DNA of 6,886 nucleotides from Christensenellaceae bacterium (GTDB lineage Bacteria; Bacillota; Clostridia; Christensenellales; DTU072), in contig JAISKW010000085.1 of assembly GCA_031260775.1 (NCBI GenBank), positions 1 to 6,886 on the forward strand, in the 5' to 3' direction. The position numbers were made by a program, and so were the translations under genes. Numbering within the stretch: the first letter of the stretch is position 1; each line of letters opens with the position of its first letter. This document shows positions 1 through 5,529 of this stretch, one piece after another. The notes beneath the pieces were generated by a model that ran no database searches, had not been told where the DNA came from, and worked only from the letters and a program-made list of their open reading frames with translations.

Positions 1-1383
1 ACCGACGACCCGCAAGAAGGCGGCGGCGGAACTCAGCCACCTATCGGCGGCGGTTCGGCTGTTATTAATATCAGAGAAGGCTCTTACACCCGTATTGTAG
101 GCAACACCTACGAGCGCACATGGGACGGTGAGTCGATTGAGCTTTACGTTATCGCATCGCATCCGATTGAGGGTGTAGTACTTTCGTACGTTTGGGAAAA
201 GTACGACATTTCGCGCACCCGTTGGTCGGTAATCGATATGGGCGACACCGAGGACCAATCCAAGCTGTTTATATCCGACGTCGGCGCGGCTTCGTACCGT
301 GTTACGGTTTACGCATCGGACATCAACATTAAGGACGAAAACGAGCCCGAGGTCATCGTATCGGCAGGCACGCTTCCTTCGGTTTCGGTAAGGGTTATTA
401 AGGGGCAGGCAGTGGTATCCGAAGAGCAGCTTGCGCAAATAAACGCCGTTTTGGACGGGTTATATTACCAACAGAATATGAGCGATATCGTCTTGCCCGA
501 CCCGCATTTTGAAATTATGCTCATTGACGGCTACGCATTCATCGCGGCGAACAAAATCAAAACCGTATCGACGGGCGAAGGCAAGGACAAAATTGCCGTA
601 ATCGTTTACACCCCCGGCGAATTGATTAATTGCGTTCCCGCAACGCTTAACGTTCCCGTCCGTATTAACAAAAACCCCAACGACGTTTTGACCGCCGGAA
701 TCGGCGATTTCGAATACGGCACGGTCGGAGTACCTTATGCGTTTACGCGTTCGAACAGCGTTTCGATTTCGCCCACAGGCAATTACGGCACGAACGTTCA
801 CTTCTCGTACGAAAGCATCGACGGTTTTGACGTAAACGGCGTTCCTAATAGGTTCGGCGAGTCGTATCCTCTAAGCAGCGTGCAACCGACTGCCGTCGGT
901 ATCTACCGTCTGATTGTCAGTGTTGACGAAACAAAGTACTACACCGAGGTTAATACATACTGCGATTTCACAATTTTCCGCGTGAGCAACACCGGCGGAG
1001 ACGGCGATGTGAAGATTGTAATTAAAGAGAAAACGGCGAATAGGGTTACGGTCGAAGTTCAGAACGGCGGCGAAGGCGCAGACTACCAATACAGCATCGA
1101 CGGAATTAATTGGCAGGATAGCCCGACGTTTACAAACCTGACCGGCGGTAAAAAGTACGAGTTCACTGCCCGCACGAAAGCGACCGATACTCTTATGGAG
1201 GGCGCGCCGATAGCTGTTTCAACCACAACTAATCTCGAGGGCTGGCTCATCGGAATAATCGTCGCCGCAGGGCTGTTGCTACTCTTTATCCCGTTCTTCT
1301 TCATTATCCTTGCCCGCAGACGCAATAAAGACGACGAGGATTACGAGGACAGAAGAATTAAGAAAAGATACGGCGTCAAATAG
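1..1383 (+). CDS. C-terminal part of a membrane-anchored surface protein with Ig/MBG-like and Fn3-like modules (5' end outside window)
   Basis: The reading frame is open from the first base, so the gene starts upstream and the first in-frame ATG (238) is internal. The visible 460 residues begin with a Gly/Pro-rich linker (about residues 1-20), followed by beta-rich segments. Residues about 215-328 resemble an MBG/Ig-like bacterial surface repeat ending in a Tyr-rich strand and an FTI motif. Residues about 336-410 resemble an Fn3-like module (YSIDG, then W, then NLTGGKKYEF). A single hydrophobic helix lies at about 415-437 (WLIGIIVAAG onward) and is followed by RRR and a highly charged tail to residue 460. 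This topology implies export, with the bulk outside and the tail in the cytoplasm. No sortase motif is visible. The signal peptide and ligand-binding region would be off-window, so the ligand is unknown. It is probably unrelated to the trp operon, which has its own promoter and leader. Confidence 0.85.
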   Translation, partial: TDDPQEGGGGTQPPIGGGSAVINIREGSYTRIVGNTYERTWDGESIELYVIASHPIEGVVLSYVWEKYDISRTRWSVIDMGDTEDQSKLFISDVGAASYRVTVYASDINIKDENEPEVIVSAGTLPSVSVRVIKGQAVVSEEQLAQINAVLDGLYYQQNMSDIVLPDPHFEIMLIDGYAFIAANKIKTVSTGEGKDKIAVIVYTPGELINCVPATLNVPVRINKNPNDVLTAGIGDFEYGTVGVPYAFTRSNSVSISPTGNYGTNVHFSYESIDGFDVNGVPNRFGESYPLSSVQPTAVGIYRLIVSVDETKYYTEVNTYCDFTIFRVSNTGGDGDVKIVIKEKTANRVTVEVQNGGEGADYQYSIDGINWQDSPTFTNLTGGKKYEFTARTKATDTLMEGAPIAVSTTTNLEGWLIGIIVAAGLLLLFIPFFFIILARRRNKDDEDYEDRRIKKRYGVK

Positions 1384-1400
1384 GCAAGAGCCTATTTGAC
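1375..1400. repeat. Perfect 11-bp inverted repeat overlapping a stop codon and the -35 box
   Basis: GTCAAATAGGC (1375-1385) is separated by AAGA from its exact complement GCCTATTTGAC (1390-1400). The left arm contains the TAG stop of the surface-protein gene and the right arm contains most of the TTGACA -35 element of the trp promoter. There is no T-tract after it, so it is not a standard intrinsic terminator. It may act as a 3'-end hairpin for the upstream mRNA, as an operator, or as both. Confidence 0.8.
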
Positions 1401-1425
1401 ACGGGTACGGCTTTAGATATACAAT
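1396..1425 (+). promoter_or_regulatory. Probable sigma-A promoter of the trp operon
   Basis: A perfect TTGACA at 1396-1401 is followed after 18 bases by TACAAT at 1420-1425, a five-of-six match to TATAAT. TATACA at 1418 with a 16-base spacer is an alternative -10. Transcription would then start near 1431-1434, just before the first pairing strand of T-box stem I at 1445, which is where a T-box transcript should begin. Confidence 0.7.
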
Positions 1426-1519
1426 AAATTATTCAAACCGTTGAAACGGAAGGACTGCAATTAAGCGACGATAGCGAGCTCGGGACGGTGTAAGCCGGGT
1501 AGTGATGCGAATTGCAAGA

Positions 1520-1522
1520 TGG
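1520..1522 (+). promoter_or_regulatory. T-box specifier codon TGG (Trp)
   Basis: The specifier loop lies between the two stem I helices, with AAGGAC (1450-1455) on one side and AGATGGC (1517-1523) on the other. Lining up the conserved 3' strand ending in TTGAG with that of the B. subtilis glyQS leader puts TGG exactly where that leader has its GGC glycine specifier. TGG matches the trp genes downstream. The following base is C rather than the commonest A. Confidence 0.88.
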
Positions 1523-1660
1523 CCCGTTGAGGGCGCGGGGAAAGGCTCATATAGCCGAGTAATACGCGACGAGAGGCATGCGTTAGTTGTCGGGAGTTTG
1601 TTAGAACTCTGCAAAGTGCGTTTTGGTTTACAAGCGTTTGCTTTTGAAATCATAAACGAA

Positions 1661-1696
1661 ACGGGGTGGTACCGCGGATTTAACTGTTCGTCCCCG
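1661..1696 (+). promoter_or_regulatory. T-box sequence and antiterminator
   Basis: The conserved T-box motif ACGGGGTGGTACCGCGG spans 1661-1677. CGGGG (1662-1666) can pair with CCCCG (1692-1696). This leaves the TGGTACC bulge, in which UGGU (1667-1670) would pair with the tRNA acceptor end. An inner helix forms from GCGGA (1674-1678) and TTCGT (1687-1691) with G-U pairs. The 3' strand is shared with the terminator, so the two folds exclude each other. Confidence 0.9.
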
Positions 1697-1730
1697 ACAA
1701 GGCATTATTGTCTTGTCGGGGATTTTTTTT
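1691..1730 (+). terminator. Intrinsic terminator of the T-box leader
   Basis: TCCCCGACAAG (1691-1701) pairs perfectly with CTTGTCGGGGA (1712-1722). The stem extends inward by a G-U pair and two more pairs to a TTAT loop (1705-1708), giving about 14 pairs. Eight T residues follow at 1723-1730. It is the default OFF structure, competing with the antiterminator for 1691-1696. Confidence 0.95.
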
Positions 1731-1768
1731 GTGGATTTTATGCTTTAGAGCATTAGGAGAAAGAAGAT

Positions 1769-2953
1769 ATGGAAAACGGAAGATTCGGGCGGCACGGGGG
1801 TCAATATATTCCCGAAACGCTTATGAGCGCGGTGGCGACACTCGCACAAGAATACGAAAAGTGGCGTGCCAACGCCGACTTTAATAACGAACTTAACGCG
1901 CTCCTTGCGGAGTATGCGGGTCGTCCGTCGGGGCTTTATTTTGCCGAAAAAATGACAAAAGACCTTGGCGGCGCAAAAATTTATCTTAAAAGGGAGGACT
2001 TAAACCACACGGGTTCGCACAAAATCAACAACGTGTTAGGGCAAGTACTCTTAGCCAAAAAAATGGGCAAAACGCGCGTTATTGCCGAAACCGGAGCCGG
2101 TCAACACGGCGTTGCCACCGCAACCGCCGCCGCACTTATGGATATGGAATGCGAAATCTTTATGGGTATCGAGGACACCGAACGGCAAGCGTTAAACGTT
2201 TACCGTATGGAACTTCTCGGCGCAACAGTCCACAAGGTTACAAGCGGTACGGGCACGCTGAAGGACGCAGTAAGCGCGACGATGCGCGAGTGGGCTACCC
2301 GAATCGACGACACGCACTACGTCTTAGGCTCTTGCATGGGCCCGCACCCGTTTCCGACAATCGTTAGAGACTTCCAAGCGGTAATCGGGCGCGAAATTAA
2401 GGAACAACTGTTTCGTAAAGAGGGGAAACTACCCGACGTAGTTCTGGCGTGTGTGGGCGGCGGCAGTAACGCAATCGGTTCGTTTTATGAGTTTATCGGC
2501 GATAAATCCGTGAAATTAATAGGTTGCGAGGCGGCAGGAAAAGGCGTTGACACGCCGCAAAACGCCGCGACAATCGCGAACGGAACGGTGGGAGTTTTCC
2601 ACGGAATGAAGTCGTACTTTTGTCAAGACGAATTCGGGCAAATCGCGCCGGTATACTCCATTTCGGCAGGGCTTGACTACCCGGGCATCGGGCCGGAGCA
2701 CGCAAACTTGTTTGACACCGGACGCGCGCAATACGTTCCCGTAACCGACGATGAAGCGGTGGATGCGTTCGAATACCTATCCAAAACCGAGGGGATTATC
2801 CCGGCAATCGAGAGCGCGCACGCCGTAGCTTATGCACGCAAAATCGCGGGGAAAATGAAAAAGGACGAAATCGTAGTAATTACGGTTTCGGGGCGCGGCG
2901 ACAAGGACGTTGCGGCAATCGCAAGATACAAGGGGGTAAATCTTCATGAGTAA
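1769..2953 (+). CDS. trpB: Tryptophan synthase beta chain (TrpB1 type)
   Basis: This PLP enzyme condenses indole, channelled from TrpA, with L-serine to make L-tryptophan in the cytoplasm. At 394 residues it has the usual TrpB1 length. The PLP lysine is Lys85 in HTGSHKINN, Glu107 in AETGAGQHG is the catalytic acid/base equivalent to Salmonella Glu109, and GGGSN (230-234) is the phosphate-binding loop. Asp303 (GLDYPG), Glu347 and Ser374 (SGRGDKD) complete the cofactor and conformational-switch residues. All key residues are canonical. The start is set by AGGAGA at 1755-1760, eight bases before ATG. It is the first gene after the T-box leader and overlaps trpA by 8 bases, which suits coupled synthesis of the alpha2-beta2 complex. 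Having trpB first is unusual, since trpE normally leads Firmicutes trp operons. Confidence 0.98.
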   Translation: MENGRFGRHGGQYIPETLMSAVATLAQEYEKWRANADFNNELNALLAEYAGRPSGLYFAEKMTKDLGGAKIYLKREDLNHTGSHKINNVLGQVLLAKKMGKTRVIAETGAGQHGVATATAAALMDMECEIFMGIEDTERQALNVYRMELLGATVHKVTSGTGTLKDAVSATMREWATRIDDTHYVLGSCMGPHPFPTIVRDFQAVIGREIKEQLFRKEGKLPDVVLACVGGGSNAIGSFYEFIGDKSVKLIGCEAAGKGVDTPQNAATIANGTVGVFHGMKSYFCQDEFGQIAPVYSISAGLDYPGIGPEHANLFDTGRAQYVPVTDDEAVDAFEYLSKTEGIIPAIESAHAVAYARKIAGKMKKDEIVVITVSGRGDKDVAAIARYKGVNLHE

Positions 2954-3731
2954 AATATCAGATGCGTTCAAAAACGGCAAAGCGTTTATTCCGTTCATTA
3001 CGGGTGGCGACCCGTCCCTTTCGGTAACCGAAACTCTGCTTTTCAAGCTTGTTGAGGCAGGCGCGGACATCATCGAAATAGGTATTCCGTTCTCCGACCC
3101 CACAGCCGAGGGCCCTGTTATCCAAGCCGCGGACGAGCGCGCGCTTGCCGCAGGCTGTACAACCGACAAGCTGCTTGAGTTGGTTAAAAAGGTTCGCAAA
3201 AGCATCAAAATTCCGCTGCTATTTATGACCTATTACAACCCGATTTTCGTGTACGGCGCGGAAAAGTTCGCAGGAAAATGCGCGCAAGTCGGTATTGACG
3301 GGCTTATCGTTCCCGATTTGCCCTTTGAAGAACGGGAGGAATTGCTGGTTCATTGCGAAGCGTTCGGCGTAGAATTAGTTTCGATGATTGCTCCGACGTC
3401 GGACGAGCGTACTCTCAAAATCGCAAAGGAGTCGAAAGGGTTTATCTACTGCGTTTCGTCATTAGGCGTAACGGGAGAAAGGAAAAACATCGGAAACGCG
3501 GCAAAAAGTATGATTGAAACGGCAAAAACCGTCACAGACACGCCGTGCGCCGTGGGGTTCGGCATTTCGGACGCGGCGCAAGCCAAGGAAATCGCAAAAT
3601 TCGCCGACGGCGTAATTGTCGGCAGTGCAATCGTAAAAATCGTAGGGCAGTACGGCGAACAATCGCCCTCACACGTATATGAGTTCGCAAAAGGCATCAA
3701 GGATGCCGTAAAGACGCCGTGCAAGTCTTAA
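2946..3731 (+). CDS. trpA: Tryptophan synthase alpha chain
   Basis: TrpA cleaves indole-3-glycerol phosphate to indole and glyceraldehyde 3-phosphate and passes indole to TrpB. The 261-residue TIM barrel is of normal length. The signature region runs from DIIEIGIPFS to DPTAEGPVIQ (41-60), with catalytic Glu44 matching Salmonella Glu49. The second catalytic residue, Asp60 in Salmonella, aligns with Glu55 here. Other family marks are YYNPIFVYG (96-104), PDLPFEE (123-129), GFIY with Tyr168, GVTG (174-177), GFGIS (204-208) and the phosphate-binding VGSAIV (225-230). The start is supported by AGGGGG at 2931-2936, nine bases upstream. The ATGAGTAA overlap with the trpB stop suggests translational coupling. 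Asp-to-Glu at residue 55 is allowed by the published family signature as I recall it, so activity is expected. Confidence 0.97.
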   Translation: MSKISDAFKNGKAFIPFITGGDPSLSVTETLLFKLVEAGADIIEIGIPFSDPTAEGPVIQAADERALAAGCTTDKLLELVKKVRKSIKIPLLFMTYYNPIFVYGAEKFAGKCAQVGIDGLIVPDLPFEEREELLVHCEAFGVELVSMIAPTSDERTLKIAKESKGFIYCVSSLGVTGERKNIGNAAKSMIETAKTVTDTPCAVGFGISDAAQAKEIAKFADGVIVGSAIVKIVGQYGEQSPSHVYEFAKGIKDAVKTPCKS

Positions 3732-3740
3732 AACAGCACA

Positions 3741-3745
3741 AAGGA
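3741..3745 (+). promoter_or_regulatory. Ribosome binding site that sets the trpD start
   Basis: AAGGA at 3741-3745 lies nine bases before ATG 3755. An in-frame ATG at 3719, inside trpA, has no comparable site and would add 12 residues unlike any TrpD N-terminus, so 3755 is preferred. Confidence 0.75.
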
Positions 3746-3754
3746 AAAACAAAA

Positions 3755-4780
3755 ATGTATAAACAAATTTTAGACAAAACAACAAAAGGTATCGAGCTCA
3801 GCGAGGCTGAGGTCAACGAATTAATAGGTGCAATCAACAGCGGCGACGTGAGCGATATTCAAATCGCGGGGTTCCAAGTAGCCCTGTTAATGAAAGGCGC
3901 GTCGCTTAAGGAGACGGCGTACATTGCAAAAGCAATGCGCGACAACTGCGTACCGCTCAAGCCGAAAGTGGCGGCGGAAACGATGGACACCTGCGGCACG
4001 GGAGGCGGACTTTCTACCTTTAACATCTCAACGGCGACGGCAATTGTCGCGGCGGCGGCGGGTATCCCCGTTGCAAAACACGGCAGCCGCTCCATAGCGA
4101 GCCTGTCGGGCAGTGCGGACGTCTTAGAAGCGTTGGGCGTTTACATTAATTTACAACCCGCGGAAGCCGAAAAAATGATTGAGGAAATCGGCATTGCATT
4201 CCTTTACGCGCCGCTTTTTCACCCGGTAATGTGCAAGGTATTACCCCCCGAGCAGGACTTAGGTATCAAGACGATTTTCTACTCCATAATCGGGCCGTTG
4301 ATAAACCCCGCGTTTGCACCAAGGCACCTCTTAGGTGTATACAAACCCGAGCTTTTGGATACCGTAACCTACGTTGCTAAAGAATTAGGCTACACGAATG
4401 CAATGTTCGTACACGGGCTTGACGGGCTGGACGAAATATCGCTTTTAGGCAAAACGCGCATCAACAAATTAAAGGACGGCGTGGTTACGACCTTCGAAAT
4501 TGCCCCCGAGGACTTCGGTATGAAGCGTTGCACGCTCGAAGAAATTAAAACCGGTACGCCGGATGTGAACGCGGCGACAATCAACGGAGTTTTCGCCGGT
4601 GCTATCACCGATGCGCGCCGCAACGCCATTATCCTAAACGCCGCCGGCGCGTTAATCGTAGGCGGAAAGGCCGAGGACTTCCAAAGCGGAATTAAACTCG
4701 CCGCCGAAATTATCGACAGCGGAAAGGCTGCAAAGAAATTGGACGAGCTCCGCACGCTGTCGAACAGTTTCAAAAAATAA
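3755..4780 (+). CDS. trpD: Anthranilate phosphoribosyltransferase-like protein with divergent active site
   Basis: The family joins anthranilate and PRPP to make phosphoribosylanthranilate. The fold signature is clear over 341 residues: an N-terminal helical domain with QIAGFQVALLMKG (36-48), then DTCGTGG (78-84), STFNIST (87-93), KHGSRS (108-113), SGSADVLEALG (118-128), IIGPLINPA (178-186) and GLDGLDEIS (221-229) with the Mg-binding Asp226-Glu227. Several usually conserved residues differ. GTGGD is GTGGG with one residue fewer than the usual GTGGDG. KHGN is KHGS. The Arg expected after the HPxM segment, which contacts anthranilate in the Sulfolobus enzyme, aligns with Glu166. RTIFN reads KTIFY. 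Position between trpA and trpC argues for the standard step, but these changes leave room for altered kinetics or acceptor use. It follows trpA by 23 bases. Confidence 0.9.
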   Translation: MYKQILDKTTKGIELSEAEVNELIGAINSGDVSDIQIAGFQVALLMKGASLKETAYIAKAMRDNCVPLKPKVAAETMDTCGTGGGLSTFNISTATAIVAAAAGIPVAKHGSRSIASLSGSADVLEALGVYINLQPAEAEKMIEEIGIAFLYAPLFHPVMCKVLPPEQDLGIKTIFYSIIGPLINPAFAPRHLLGVYKPELLDTVTYVAKELGYTNAMFVHGLDGLDEISLLGKTRINKLKDGVVTTFEIAPEDFGMKRCTLEEIKTGTPDVNAATINGVFAGAITDARRNAIILNAAGALIVGGKAEDFQSGIKLAAEIIDSGKAAKKLDELRTLSNSFKK

Positions 4781-4789
4781 GATAATTGC

Positions 4790-4797
4790 AGGGGTGA
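4790..4797 (+). promoter_or_regulatory. Displaced Shine-Dalgarno-like sequence before trpC
   Basis: AGGGGTGA is the only strong anti-SD complement in the trpD-trpC gap, yet it ends 24 bases before the trpC ATG at 4822, too far for ordinary use. The nearest start codon at normal distance is TTG 4802, which is out of frame with trpC. An in-frame TGA at 4795 and no start codon between it and 4822 rule out a longer trpC. Confidence 0.4.
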
Positions 4798-4821
4798 CGT
4801 CTTGCTTCGCCCGAAAACGGA

Positions 4822-5529
4822 ATGGTGCAAAATAGCTTTTCAAAAGCAATACTCGCGGCGAGTACGCAATGCGGAATCGCCGTAATACCCGACATAAAAA
4901 GCCGCTCTCCTAAGGAGGGCGACCTTTTTCGGGGGCGTAACCCTATCGAATCGGCGGCGGCGTTGGTCGCCGCGGGTGCGCCGGTACTTTCGGTTGTAAC
5001 CGAATTCGAACGGTTCGGGGGGAGTATACCGCTGTTTGAAAGCATAAGAAATGCCGCAAAAGTGCCGCTCTTACGCAAAGACTTCATAACAACCGAGGAC
5101 GAAATTAAACGGTCGGTCGATATCGGCGCGTCGGCAGTCCTTTTAATTTGCGCAAATTTGTCCGAATCGCTATTGCAAACACTTTACGAAGCGGCGTTGA
5201 AACACGGCATCGAACCGTTCGTTGAGGCGCATTTACTTTCCGAAATAGCAGTTGCAAACAAACTGAACGCCGCATTAATCGGTGTAAACAACCGCGATAT
5301 TACCTCTTTTGAGGTTGATGGCGGAGGAGTTGCGCATTCGATAAATCTTCTGCAAAAGGTAAACAAAAACGCGGTTAAGGTATCCGAAAGCGGCATTTTC
5401 ACGCGCGAAAACGTTCTTTCGGTACGCGCCGCCGGCGCGGATGCCGCGCTCGTCGGCACGGCTATTTGGCAAAGCCGCGACGTTGCTGAGGGGTATAAAA
5501 CGCTTAACGGAGGCTATCTTGAAAAATAA
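4822..5529 (+). CDS. trpC: Indole-3-glycerol phosphate synthase, short divergent form
   Basis: TrpC closes and decarboxylates CdRP to indole-3-glycerol phosphate, the substrate of TrpA. The 235-residue barrel matches the family along its length: IPDIKSRSPKEGDL (22-35) with Lys26, SVVTE (57-61), FGGS (65-68), LLRKDFI (83-89) with general-acid Lys86, EPFVEAH (131-137) with Glu135, GVNNRD (154-159), VSESGI (187-192) with Glu189, and phosphate-binding VGTAI (211-215). The residue aligned with Sulfolobus Glu51 is Asp24, so the usual AEIK motif reads PDIK. The protein begins only some 17 residues before this motif. Most family members have 20-30 residues more, which form the N-terminal substrate-covering helix. 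ATG 4822 is the only usable in-frame start after TGA 4795, but it lacks a well-placed ribosome site. Coupling to trpD termination 41 bases upstream is possible. Confidence 0.93.
   Translation: MVQNSFSKAILAASTQCGIAVIPDIKSRSPKEGDLFRGRNPIESAAALVAAGAPVLSVVTEFERFGGSIPLFESIRNAAKVPLLRKDFITTEDEIKRSVDIGASAVLLICANLSESLLQTLYEAALKHGIEPFVEAHLLSEIAVANKLNAALIGVNNRDITSFEVDGGGVAHSINLLQKVNKNAVKVSESGIFTRENVLSVRAAGADAALVGTAIWQSRDVAEGYKTLNGGYLEK
5509..5513 (+). promoter_or_regulatory. Ribosome binding site that sets a TTG start for trpF
   Basis: GGAGG at 5509-5513 stands five bases before TTG 5519. Starting there gives MKNKRPRVKICGI, the normal TrpF N-terminus. The in-frame ATG at 5441 would add 26 residues encoded inside trpC and has no such site. 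Confidence 0.8.

Larger units (their letters stand above)
1433..1730 (+). promoter_or_regulatory. T-box riboswitch leader, tRNA-Trp type
   Basis: This cis-acting leader reads the charging state of a tRNA and chooses between termination and antitermination. Stem I is closed by AACGG (1445-1449) with CCGTT (1524-1528). Above the specifier loop, TGCAATT (1456-1462) pairs perfectly with AATTGCA (1510-1516). The distal part carries AGCGAG (1473-1478) and a hairpin CTCGG/CCGGG (1479-1483/1495-1499) enclosing the GGTGTAAG loop, closely resembling the Bacillus subtilis glyQS leader as I remember it. A GAGTT/AACTC hairpin at 1594-1609 may be stem III. The T-box sequence, antiterminator and terminator follow. 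The leader lies directly upstream of trpB, and its specifier reads TGG, so the operon should be induced when uncharged tRNA-Trp accumulates. Open frames crossing this region on both strands are judged spurious. Confidence 0.95.

Noticed and set aside
238..1383. Surface protein starting at ATG 238
   Set aside because: The frame is open upstream to base 1 with continuous beta-rich coding sequence and no ribosome site before 238.
1429..1756. Open frames on both strands across the trpB leader (74 and 84 codons)
   Set aside because: The region is fully explained by the T-box fold, and the translations resemble no protein.
3719..3754. Longer trpD starting at the ATG inside trpA
   Set aside because: The extra 12 residues do not match TrpD N-termini, and the ribosome site AAGGA serves ATG 3755.
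3755..4780. Assigning trpD to the TrpD2/YbiB nucleic-acid-binding group
   Set aside because: The operon context, the preserved DGLDE Mg site and the SGSADVLEALG motif favour a biosynthetic enzyme, although the divergent pocket keeps this possibility from being fully excluded.
5441..5518. Longer trpF starting at ATG 5441
   Set aside because: It would lie within trpC for 26 codons without a ribosome site, whereas TTG 5519 has GGAGG and gives the standard N-terminus.
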